Origin: Thiodiazotropha sp040507245
Lineage (GTDB): Bacteria > Pseudomonadota > Gammaproteobacteria > Chromatiales > Chromatiaceae
Assembly: GCA_040507245.1 (NCBI GenBank)
Contig: JBEVVH010000083.1
Location: 1 to 14,273 of the forward strand
Direction: 5' to 3'
DNA: 14,273 bases
The stretch's first letter is position 1. The number at the start of each line of letters is the position of its first letter. This document shows, in pieces, positions 1 through 8,510 of the stretch. Made by a program: the position numbers and the translations under genes. The notes beneath the pieces are model-generated. The model searched no databases. It had not been told where the DNA came from and saw only the letters and a program-made list of their open reading frames with translations.

Positions 1-96
1 ACCGGGGCACTAATAGGCTGTCAAAGATCGAATCGATTTTGGTGGACTTGGATGTCCCAAAATCTTTCATGAGATCGAAGACTCGCTTGCACCCCA

Positions 97-471
97 TTGG
101 ACGCACCTCATCCTGCCGCGGTCGGTATCGAAAAGGTGGTACTTGATCCGATACAAATCGACTGTGTAACCGCGACCATGCTGTCGATCCTGGATAACCA
201 GTGCAAGCTGGACCTGGAAGAGCAATTGGCCTGGATGGCGATCTATTCGGTAGTCCGCGATCGGGGTGGGAAGATCTTTGACCAGACTGTCCATCAAACC
301 ATTGACCGGGTACGGCAGCAGGACGATCCTATTATGAACGCGCGGGTGCATGAACTGCACGAGTATGCTGAAACGCATATTCCCAAACCGGTGATGAGCC
401 ACTTCAAGCGCTTCCTGGCGGAATCCTTTCACGGTTTCAGCGGGGTATCAGGGACAAACTCATGGCACTGA
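97..471 (+). CDS. Hypothetical protein, possibly a 5'-truncated or frameshifted remnant
   Basis: I do not recognise this 124-residue product. Its codon usage and composition look more like coding sequence than the opposite strand does: helical stretches, a balanced amino-acid mix, and segments such as EEQLAWMAIYSVV and HFKRFLAESFHGF. The frame is closed upstream by a TGA at 70-72. The only starts available are TTG at 97, GTG at 136 or ATG at 178, and none has a visible Shine-Dalgarno sequence. A second frame (positions 3-146) is open from the window edge and also reads plausibly (RLSKIESILVDLDVPKSF). This suggests that a longer gene was broken by a frameshift between about 70 and 140, or that it enters from outside the window. 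It may equally be a short orphan ORF. Treat the start as unknown. Confidence 0.35.
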   Translation: MDAPHPAAVGIEKVVLDPIQIDCVTATMLSILDNQCKLDLEEQLAWMAIYSVVRDRGGKIFDQTVHQTIDRVRQQDDPIMNARVHELHEYAETHIPKPVMSHFKRFLAESFHGFSGVSGTNSWH

Positions 472-508
472 GTCTGGGTTCTGTAGCACCTTACTGATTT
501 GCGTTCTT

Positions 509-574
509 GTTCCCACGCAGAGCATGGGAACGAGAAGAGGTTGGGGCATGCGTTCCCACACGGAGCGCGGGAAC
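509..574. repeat. Tandem pair of GTTCCC...GGGAAC palindromic repeats
   Basis: Two 23-bp near-palindromes, 509-531 and 552-574, share the form GTTCCCAC...GGGAAC with an AGAGC or GGAGC centre, and each is followed by GAG. They are separated by about 20 bp. They resemble the dispersed palindrome of the type GTTCCCACG...CGTGGGAAC that I recall being common in intergenic DNA of many environmental proteobacteria. The family name and copy number cannot be judged here. The pair lies in the gap between the first ORF and the end of the minus-strand gene at 607, where it could also form an RNA hairpin at that gene's 3' end. Confidence 0.7.
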
Positions 575-606
575 GAGCGAGAATTTGAAGGGAGTATTGT
601 GTTGTC

Positions 607-1167
607 TCAGAGCGCTGACGCGCTATAAGGCAACCACATCAGAGCGGGTTCTTCACCCTGTTTCAAGATCTGCTTGAGCAACACGTTTCCCCGGCTGGTA
701 TCCCAGCGCAGAATCACATCCCGGTCACCCCCGGGGGCGTCTGCATTTTCCTGCACCGGCTGCCCCATCTGTTGCAGAAGTTGTTGAATCAACTGGTCGT
801 GGTAGATGCGGCGATAGCCGATGCGTACACCGCTGATCCACTCATCGCGAAAGTAAACCGCGATAAAATGAGCCGGTATGGCATTGAAAACACCGATCTT
901 GGCTGCACACAGTCGATTACCGAAATCGGTATTGGTAACCTGACACTTCCAGTCAATGTCAGGGAACACCTGATGCAGTTCCTGCTCGGTGAACCGGTCA
1001 TCCAATGCCTGCAGATTGAACTTGATCTCTTCTTCTCCCCAAAGGAACAGCACCACCGAGTCGGTGTGCCGCTGGCCGTCTTCGGTAAAGATCAGCCAAT
1101 AGATGGGAGCGATAACGATGATGAAGGCCATCAGGCGTTTGTAAAGGGGGTTTAACTTCATGTGCAT
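607..1167 (-). CDS. Hypothetical protein with one N-terminal membrane segment
   Basis: The 186-residue product is not a family I recognise. The N-terminus has a basic stretch (KLNPLYKRL) followed by one hydrophobic segment at about residues 13-27 (MAFIIVIAPIYWLIF). This looks like a signal anchor, so most of the protein is probably periplasmic. The rest is soluble, with two Cys (in WKCQV and RLCAAK) that could form a disulfide and a C-terminal half of mixed helix and strand. Start: ATG at 1167, with a second ATG two codons later at 1161. Neither has a good ribosome-binding site, because an AT-rich repeat abuts the start. It lies downstream of acs in the same direction, but a strong hairpin and the repeat separate them, so co-transcription is doubtful. 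Confidence 0.6.
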   Translation of the reverse strand: MHMKLNPLYKRLMAFIIVIAPIYWLIFTEDGQRHTDSVVLFLWGEEEIKFNLQALDDRFTEQELHQVFPDIDWKCQVTNTDFGNRLCAAKIGVFNAIPAHFIAVYFRDEWISGVRIGYRRIYHDQLIQQLLQQMGQPVQENADAPGGDRDVILRWDTSRGNVLLKQILKQGEEPALMWLPYSASAL

Positions 1168-1170
1168 TCG

Positions 1171-1305
1171 AATTTTTAATTATGAATTTTGAATTATGAA
1201 TTGATGTGTGCGCGGGGCGCACGCTTCTTGAATTGAAAATCTAGTTGCAAAAAAACAGCGCGGAGCGCACCGCAATTAAAAATTCACAATTCAAAATTCA
1301 TAATT
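1171..1305. repeat. AT-rich inverted-repeat element with paired GC-rich palindromes inside
   Basis: Two 25-bp AT-rich arms, 1178-1202 and 1281-1305, are inverted copies with a single mismatch. They are built from AATTCATAATT/AATTCAAAATT units. Between them lie two related GC-rich palindromes. The first is GTGCGC-GGG-GCGCAC at 1208-1222, and the second is GCGC-GGA-GCGC at 1258-1268. The whole unit is about 130 bp, has no ORF, and fills the gap between acs and the gene at 607. The form suggests a MITE-like or REP-like non-coding element, but no target-site duplication could be identified with confidence. Confidence 0.7.
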
Positions 1306-1347
1306 ATCGAAACAGGGACAGCCGCTATAGGCTGCCCCTGTTTCGAT
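1306..1347 (-). terminator. Long hairpin just past the acs stop codon
   Basis: Arms 1306-1317 and 1336-1347 pair perfectly over 12 bp (ATCGAAACAGGG with CCCTGTTTCGAT). An inner 5-bp stem (CAGCC/GGCTG) continues after one A-C mismatch, around a GCTATA loop. It begins about 7 nt past the acs stop. There is no uridine run after the stem on the minus strand, only AATTATGAATTTT, so it is not a textbook intrinsic terminator. It may act as one, protect the mRNA 3' end, or belong to the adjacent repeat element. Confidence 0.55.
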
Positions 1348-1354
1348 GAAGTGC

Positions 1355-3301
<1,947 letters not shown>

Positions 3302-3329
3302 GGGTTGCTCCTCAACGAAGTTGTAGATG

Positions 3330-3358
3330 CTTATAGGGGTGCGGGAACACGCGCGTAA
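3330..3358 (-). promoter_or_regulatory. Putative sigma-70 promoter of acs
   Basis: On the minus strand, TTACGC (3353-3358) and TATAAG (3330-3335) are 17 bp apart. The -10 lies about 30 nt upstream of the acs ATG. The -35 is weak, as expected for an activated promoter. It is embedded in a GC-rich partial palindrome (CGCG-CGTAA-CGCG), which might be an operator. I saw no sigma-54 element in 3302-3466. Confidence 0.45.
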
Positions 3359-3466
3359 CGCGTTGTGTGACCGTCCCTTGTTGTAATGCTGCAGGACTCA
3401 GGTGGTACGGGTCCTGTCGCTGTATTCTGGTTATTTCCGGTCTCGAACTCACCATTCTATTGCCTG

Positions 3467-4159
3467 TTAGCGGGTAAGGAAACGGCTAAGCTGACATTGT
3501 TTCGGCTGGGGAACCATTTCCGCGGCCATGGCAAGAAACAGTTCCGCGGTGGCGAGTGCGTCACTCAGGGCATTGTGAGCCTTGTAATTCGGCAAATTGT
3601 ATCGGGGCCGCAGGTTGAACAGGCGCAGATCACCGGGCTGTATGGTGTGGTTACGCCGCTCGAACAGACGCTGTGCCAGGACCAGGGTGTCGATGGTGCG
3701 GATCATGAACGGTGCGCCGTAGAGCTTGCGGCAGGCGGCATCGATGAAGTTCTGCTCAATCGAGGCGTAGTGAACCAGCATGACCTTGCCGGCCAGGCGG
3801 CTCAGCAGCTCCGGCATGGCCTCCTCGAGGGGAATTCCGGTGGCCGCCTGGTCGTCGGTGATCTGGTGGATGACCGCTGATTCCTCCGGAATCTGGCCTT
3901 CGATGGAGATCAGTTGGTGGCGGGAGCTCTCCAGCTTGACGCTCATGTGACGGATCTCCACCAGTCCGTAGCTGAGAATTTTGTCCTTGCGCGGGTCGAG
4001 TCCGGTGGTCTCCAGATCCAGGGCGACGATGACCAGGTCCTCGCACTGGGTGTCCTTTGCGGTCAGCGGGGTCGAGAGGTAATCATACAGGGCGCCGGGC
4101 ATGCTCTTCGAGAGCGCACGCTTGCGCAGGGTCTCCAGGCTGAGAAATCGCTGCAGCAT
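3467..4159 (-). CDS. DnaQ-like 3'-5' exonuclease (DEDDh family)
   Basis: This is a 230-residue exonuclease of the RNase T/DnaQ epsilon superfamily, expected to remove nucleotides from DNA or RNA 3' ends with two metal ions. ExoI is ALDLETTGLDP (Asp48, Glu50). ExoIII is HNALSDALATAE (His195, Asp200). The ExoII position, usually HNxxFD, reads HYASIEQNF (130-138), so the expected Asp appears as Glu135. About 40 residues precede the fold. The start ATG at 4159 overlaps the stop of the nucleotidyltransferase gene by one base (TGATG), so translation is probably coupled and the two proteins likely work together. It is not the replicative epsilon subunit, because the context and N-terminus differ. 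In my memory this exonuclease often accompanies DUF294/CBS proteins near acetate transport genes. Its substrate is unknown. Confidence 0.9.
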   Translation of the reverse strand: MLQRFLSLETLRKRALSKSMPGALYDYLSTPLTAKDTQCEDLVIVALDLETTGLDPRKDKILSYGLVEIRHMSVKLESSRHQLISIEGQIPEESAVIHQITDDQAATGIPLEEAMPELLSRLAGKVMLVHYASIEQNFIDAACRKLYGAPFMIRTIDTLVLAQRLFERRNHTIQPGDLRLFNLRPRYNLPNYKAHNALSDALATAELFLAMAAEMVPQPKQCQLSRFLTR

Positions 4160-6027
4160 CAGCGGAATCTTCCGCCCTGGTAACGGTTTTCAAGGGTTTC
4201 CTGCATATCCTGAATGACCCGGAAGGCATCCTTGAGATGGCGGCGTTCCAGATCCGACAACTCGGAAGGCGCCAGATAGTTGTCGGCGCGCATCCCTTTG
4301 CGGATCTGCTCAGCCTGGTGGTTGATGCGCATACTGGCGATGAACTCCAGGGCGTCGACCAGGTTTTCCCCCATCTCCCGGCTTACCATGGTGGTTTCCG
4401 CGGCGGCCTCGATTCGCTCGGTGGTGTTCACAGGCTTCAATCCCTGGGTGAGGGCGAAGACCCGGGCCACATCGGTGATCGGCACGATGCCCCGATGCTT
4501 GATATCGAAGGTGTCGTCGTGTTCCCCGTCATGGATCAGCACAAAGTTGCGGAAGAAACCCAGGGGCGGGCGGTGCTGCAGGGCGTTGGCGGCCATATAG
4601 GCGGTGAAGATGCCGTTGCCGCGGGTCTTGTTAAGGATCTCTTCCTGCAGTTCCTTGAACAGCTCTTTGTCTCCGTAAACCGGGCGCAGGTCGAACCAGA
4701 TGCTGGAGAGCATCAGCGCCATCGGGTCGGGCTTGTTGATCCAGGTATTGAAATACTTGCGCCATATCGCGAGGGGCTGGCGCCATTTAGGATTCGACGC
4801 CATGGCGTCACCGGGACAGTAGATGAAATGACAGGCATTGAGGCCGTCGGTAACCCGCTTGGCGAGGGTTTCGAAATAGGGCTCATGTTCCGGTTTCATC
4901 TCGTCGGAGATGAGCAGGGCGTTGTCCTGGTCCGAATGGGAGGTCTGCTCCCGGCGTGCCTGGGAACCACCGCACATCCAAACGTAGGGTACCGGGGGTG
5001 GACCCAACTCCGCCTCCGCCATCTCGATCAGGCGGGTGGTCATCGAATCGGTGATGCTGGAAATGGCGTCACCGATGTGCAGTGCCGAGGCGCTGGAGTT
5101 GGCCAGCTGGAACTGCAGCTCCGGCAGGCGTTCGCTCACCGCTGCCAGATCCTCGATGGTCTCGGCCTTGCGCACATCGGTGGCCAGGTAAGCGGAGTTG
5201 GTGGTCTGGTGGCGCGCCAGGTCGGTAGCGGTCAACATACCCACGACTTTATGATTGCGCAGTACCGGCAGGTGATGCACATGCAGTCGGGTCATGGTCA
5301 TCAGGGCCTGAATCGCCAGGGTGTTCTCCTGGATCGTCTCCAGATCCGCGGTCATGATCCGGCTGACCGGCTCCTCGGGGGACAACCCCACCGCGACGCA
5401 ACGTTTGCGCAGATCCCGGTCGGTGATCATGCCGACCAGATTCTCCCCATCCATCAACATCACCGAGGAGACGTTCTTTTCACTCATCAGCGCGGCGGCT
5501 TCGCGGATCGAACTCCCGGAGTCGATGACGATCGGGGTCTTCTTGATCAGATGTGAGACCTCAACGGTCATTTGCGCGATGCTGCTGGTTTCGTTGTTGT
5601 CCTGCAGGGTGCGCACCGCCTGTTTCAGCCGGTCTCGGATCGAGTCGGTAAAATGCTGGTCGAAGGCGGGTACCGACTGACGCAGCCCTCTCAGGTATTT
5701 GCAGGCGAGCTGGTAGAGCAGGGTGTCCTCGGTGGCGACTCCCCGGGTCGCACGGCCGAAATCGATCAGCTGGCAATCGGTGGTATAGATATCGCCTTCA
5801 CCCAGTTTTTCCACCAGGTTGCCGTCCTCATCCAGGAGTTCCACGGCGCCACTGCGCAAAATGTAGATGTAGGTGCGTTCCGCATCCGCGGGGGGGAAAC
5901 TGCTGGTGCGCCGAAGGTAACGGATTTCGAGCATCTTCGGCAGTTCATTCAGCCTATCTTCCGGAAGCATGTCGAAGGGGGGACGCTGTGCCAGAAAATC
6001 ACGAATCTCGACCAGTTCGATTTCCAT
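4159..6027 (-). CDS. cNMP-binding-like / CBS pair / DUF294 putative nucleotidyltransferase
   Basis: The chosen start (ATG 6027) gives 622 residues. Domain order is as follows. A cyclic-nucleotide-binding-like beta barrel spans about 5-120. Its phosphate-binding segment reads EGDIYTTDCQLIDFGRAT rather than the classic FGE...R.A form, so ligand binding may be lost or altered. Two CBS motifs span about 160-275 and likely bind adenine nucleotides. A GlnD-like nucleotidyltransferase core (DUF294) has GGSQARRE (353-360) and SDQDNALL with Asp366 and Asp368 as metal ligands. A DUF294 C-terminal helical domain spans about 470-610. The longer frame starts at 6117 (652 residues). I prefer 6027 because MEIELVEIRDFLAQ is where family resemblance begins, although the Shine-Dalgarno (GAG) is weak. 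It is predicted to sense energy state and modify an unknown target. It is coupled to the exonuclease downstream. Confidence 0.92.
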   Translation of the reverse strand: MEIELVEIRDFLAQRPPFDMLPEDRLNELPKMLEIRYLRRTSSFPPADAERTYIYILRSGAVELLDEDGNLVEKLGEGDIYTTDCQLIDFGRATRGVATEDTLLYQLACKYLRGLRQSVPAFDQHFTDSIRDRLKQAVRTLQDNNETSSIAQMTVEVSHLIKKTPIVIDSGSSIREAAALMSEKNVSSVMLMDGENLVGMITDRDLRKRCVAVGLSPEEPVSRIMTADLETIQENTLAIQALMTMTRLHVHHLPVLRNHKVVGMLTATDLARHQTTNSAYLATDVRKAETIEDLAAVSERLPELQFQLANSSASALHIGDAISSITDSMTTRLIEMAEAELGPPPVPYVWMCGGSQARREQTSHSDQDNALLISDEMKPEHEPYFETLAKRVTDGLNACHFIYCPGDAMASNPKWRQPLAIWRKYFNTWINKPDPMALMLSSIWFDLRPVYGDKELFKELQEEILNKTRGNGIFTAYMAANALQHRPPLGFFRNFVLIHDGEHDDTFDIKHRGIVPITDVARVFALTQGLKPVNTTERIEAAAETTMVSREMGENLVDALEFIASMRINHQAEQIRKGMRADNYLAPSELSDLERRHLKDAFRVIQDMQETLENRYQGGRFR

Positions 6028-6288
6028 AGGTTCGCTCGAATGATGCCGTTGTTTGAAGCTGAGGTGGTGAGCCCCGTGGTCGGATGTTATCAGGATGCTG
6101 CTGAGGGGGTTACCCATGACCCTGGGTGTGCGGCATCCTGTGCAGGCAAAGCAACAACACGGACAGCCCGGGCGGGTCCCTGAAATCGTCGAACCGTTTG
6201 AAACACTCCACCGGGAAGCTGAAAAATCTCAACGGATTGATCGGAAAAAGGCTGACCGGTCAATGCGTGGAGACTCTTCCGAGTCCAG
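6028..6288. other. Non-coding gap upstream of the nucleotidyltransferase gene
   Basis: No convincing gene is present; long plus-strand frames here are shadows of the symporter gene. A perfect 10-bp palindrome, TGACCGGTCA, lies at 6253-6262. On the minus strand it overlaps TTGACC, a possible -35, but no good -10 follows at 16-18 bp. The promoter of the nucleotidyltransferase/exonuclease pair must lie in this gap, or the pair is read through from the symporter operon past its terminator. Confidence 0.4.
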
Positions 6289-6313
6289 GAAAAAGGCCCC
6301 GCCGAAGCGGGGC
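6289..6313 (-). terminator. Rho-independent terminator of the symporter operon
   Basis: A perfect 7-bp stem GCCCCGC/GCGGGGC (6296-6302 and 6307-6313) closes a tetraloop that reads TTCG on the minus strand. On that strand it is followed by CCTTTTT. It lies about 27 nt past the symporter stop codon, so the signal is a textbook intrinsic terminator. Confidence 0.92.
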
Positions 6314-6340
6314 ACCAATTACTGCTTTATTATTTTCGAA

Positions 6341-8131
6341 TCAATGATCGGTTGCGGCACCGGCACCTTTAGGTACGCGGATGTCCTCAACCAGGTGCTG
6401 GATGTGATCCGGCGGCGGAGCGGTCATCTTGGAGACCACGATGGCCACTGCGAAGTTGATCAGAGCACCGATAGCACCAAAGGCGTTTGGCGAGATGCCA
6501 AAGAACCAGTTGGGGCTCATGTCACCCAGGAATTCGGTACCCGGGATGAACATGATGCCTTTGTGCTGGAACACGTAGAGCATGGTCACACTGATACCCG
6601 AGATCATGCCCCAGATCGCGCCGGCACGGTTCATGCGCTTGTTGAAGATACCCATCATCAGCACCGGGAAGATGGAGGACGCGGCCAGACCGAAGGCGAT
6701 CGCCACGGTACCGGCTGCGAAATCCGGCGGATGCAGACCGAAGTAACCGGCCAGGGCGATGGCGCCCACCATGGCGAAGCGTCCCGCCATCAGCTCGTTC
6801 TTCTCCGAGATATCGGGCATGAACACGCCTTTCAGCAGGTCATGAGAGATCGAGGAGGAGATGGCCAGCAGCAGACCGGCTGCGGTGGACAGTGCGGCAG
6901 CCAGACCACCGGCAACCACCAGCGCGATGATCCAGTTGGGCAGACGGGCGATTTCCGGGTTGGCCAGTACCATGATGTCACGGTCGACCTTGGTCATCTC
7001 GTTGCCTTTCCAACCGAAGGACTCAGCTTTGGCGGCGAAATCGGCGTTCTTGTCGTTGTAGTACTGGATACGGCCGTCGCCGTTCTTGTCTTCCCACTCC
7101 AACAGGCCGGTCTTCTGCCAGTTGAGCATCCATTGCGGTACTTTGGATATCTCGATGTTACCGGTCGGAGAGCCGACCTCACCGGTCTGGATGGTGTTCA
7201 TCAGGTTCAGGCGAGCCATGGAACCCACAGCCGGAGCGGTGGTGTAGAGGATCGCGATGAAGACCAGCGCCCAACCCGCGGAGGAGCGGGCGTCCTTCAC
7301 CTTGGGTACGGTGAAGAAGCGGATGATGACGTGGGGCAGACCCGCGGTACCGATCATCAGCGACAGGGTGTAGACGAACATGTTCAGCTTGCTGCCCATG
7401 ACCTGTGTGGTGTACTGGGCGAAGCCGAGGTCGGTCACCACCTGGTCAAGACGATCAAGCATGTAGGTGCCGGTGGCTGGCCCTTCGGCCATGGAGCCGG
7501 CGATACCCAGCTGCGGGATCGGGTTGCCGGTCAGGTGCAGAGAGATGAACACGGCAGGAACGGTGTAGGCGAAGATCAGGACCACGTACTGGGCGATCTG
7601 GGTGTAGGTGATACCTTTCATGCCGCCCATTACCGCATACACGAACACGATGCCCATACCGATGAAGAGCCCGGTATCGTAGTCGATCTGGAGGAAGCGG
7701 GAGAAGGCCACGCCGATACCTTTCATCTGACCAATAACGTAGGTTACGGAGGCCAGGATAAGGCACACAACCGCCACGATGCGGGCTGTACGGGAGTAGA
7801 ACCGATCGCCGATGAACTCGGGTACGGTGAACTTGCCGAACTTACGCAGGTAGGGCGCCAGCAGCAGGGCCAGCAGCACATAACCACCGGTCCAACCCAT
7901 CAGGAATACGGAAGCGCCGTAGCCGTTGAAGGCAATCAGACCCGCCATGGAGATGAAGGAGGCGGCGGACATCCAGTCTGCGGCGGTGGCCATGCCGTTG
8001 GCGACCGGGTGGACGCCGCGACCTGCGGCATAGAATTCGCCAGTGGTCCCTGCACGGGCCCAGAAGGCGATACCGATGTAGAGGGCGAAGGTCGCGCCCA
8101 CCACAATGTATGTCAAAGTTTGCAGATCCAT
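6341..8131 (-). CDS. Sodium:solute symporter, VC_2705/ActP-like large subunit
   Basis: This 596-residue integral membrane protein of the SSS family is expected to import a small carboxylate such as acetate with sodium. About 13 hydrophobic segments run from residue 5 to 570. The N-terminus (TGEFYAAGRGVHPVANGMATAADWMSAASF, residues 30-59, as two conserved blocks) and TAGLPHVIIRFFTVPK (262-277) are typical of the acetate-permease branch. The call to the VC_2705 subfamily rests on these motifs and on the DUF4212 partner. A hydrophilic loop at about 320-395 carries DKNGDGRIQYYN (348-359), which fits an EF-hand calcium loop. Start ATG at 8131 follows GGGGGATAAC and lies 16 nt past the DUF4212 stop. 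Acetate as substrate is inferred from acs nearby, not proven. Confidence 0.93.
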   Translation of the reverse strand: MDLQTLTYIVVGATFALYIGIAFWARAGTTGEFYAAGRGVHPVANGMATAADWMSAASFISMAGLIAFNGYGASVFLMGWTGGYVLLALLLAPYLRKFGKFTVPEFIGDRFYSRTARIVAVVCLILASVTYVIGQMKGIGVAFSRFLQIDYDTGLFIGMGIVFVYAVMGGMKGITYTQIAQYVVLIFAYTVPAVFISLHLTGNPIPQLGIAGSMAEGPATGTYMLDRLDQVVTDLGFAQYTTQVMGSKLNMFVYTLSLMIGTAGLPHVIIRFFTVPKVKDARSSAGWALVFIAILYTTAPAVGSMARLNLMNTIQTGEVGSPTGNIEISKVPQWMLNWQKTGLLEWEDKNGDGRIQYYNDKNADFAAKAESFGWKGNEMTKVDRDIMVLANPEIARLPNWIIALVVAGGLAAALSTAAGLLLAISSSISHDLLKGVFMPDISEKNELMAGRFAMVGAIALAGYFGLHPPDFAAGTVAIAFGLAASSIFPVLMMGIFNKRMNRAGAIWGMISGISVTMLYVFQHKGIMFIPGTEFLGDMSPNWFFGISPNAFGAIGALINFAVAIVVSKMTAPPPDHIQHLVEDIRVPKGAGAATDH

Positions 8132-8147
8132 GAGTCGTTATCCCCCA

Positions 8148-8402
8148 TTAATCCTCATGGACGTCGAACTCGACATCCAGAGCGTTCATGCGTTTTGCGT
8201 AGACATGGATCAGCACCAGGAAGGTGTAGATCGAGCCGTTCTGGGCAAACCAGAAGCCGAGGCCCACACCACCGATCTTGATGGAGTTGAGTGGCTCCAC
8301 CAGGATGATGCCGAAGAGGTAAGAGCAGATGAACCAAATCACCAGCAGTATGCTGACTAGGCGAATATTGGCTTTCCAATACTGTTCAGCAGTTTTGTTC
8401 AT
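8148..8402 (-). CDS. DUF4212 sodium:solute symporter small subunit
   Basis: The product is an 84-residue membrane protein with two hydrophobic segments, about 14-37 (LVSILLVIWFICSYLFGIIL) and 45-67. A conserved aromatic/proline-rich link (VEPLNSIKIGGVGLGFWFAQNG, read as two blocks) joins them, and the C-terminus is acidic. This is the usual small partner encoded just upstream of VC_2705-type symporters, analogous in position to the DUF485 (YjcH) protein of E. coli actP. It probably helps assembly or activity of the transporter in the inner membrane. Start ATG at 8402 has GGAG about 10 nt upstream. As the first gene of the two-gene operon, it should respond to the regulatory sites at 8483-8580. 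Confidence 0.92.
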   Translation of the reverse strand: MNKTAEQYWKANIRLVSILLVIWFICSYLFGIILVEPLNSIKIGGVGLGFWFAQNGSIYTFLVLIHVYAKRMNALDVEFDVHED

Positions 8403-8482
8403 ATCATGATCACTCCGCCGTAATAGAACTTGAGGTTTTGTCGAGAGAAGTATCTGCCCCAGGGAAATATCCTTTCCGGATT

Positions 8483-8488
8483 ATTCTA
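8483..8488 (-). promoter_or_regulatory. Putative -10 of the symporter operon
   Basis: On the minus strand TAGAAT lies about 80 nt upstream of the DUF4212 start. The 17-bp-spaced -35 (TGCCGC) is very weak. The N14 inverted repeat is centred about 53 bp upstream of this box, a position typical of upstream activator sites for sigma-70 promoters. I found no GG-N10-GC element on this strand between the repeat and the gene. Confidence 0.3.
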
Positions 8489-8510
8489 TGATGTTGGAAC
8501 TCGCAGCGGC

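Noticed and set aside
3353..3372. GTAAC and GTGAC motifs near the acs promoter as a regulator site
   Set aside because: They are in direct, not inverted, orientation with unusual spacing, so they do not match the pattern at the symporter operon.
3392..3416. CAGGAC/GTCCTG hairpin after the exonuclease gene as a terminator
   Set aside because: The stem is only 6 bp with a 13-base loop, and no U-run follows; too weak to call.
6095..8281. 728-residue open frame opposite the symporter genes
   Set aside because: It spans antisense to two well-supported genes and to the terminator, with low-complexity His, Gly and Asp composition; it is an antisense shadow.
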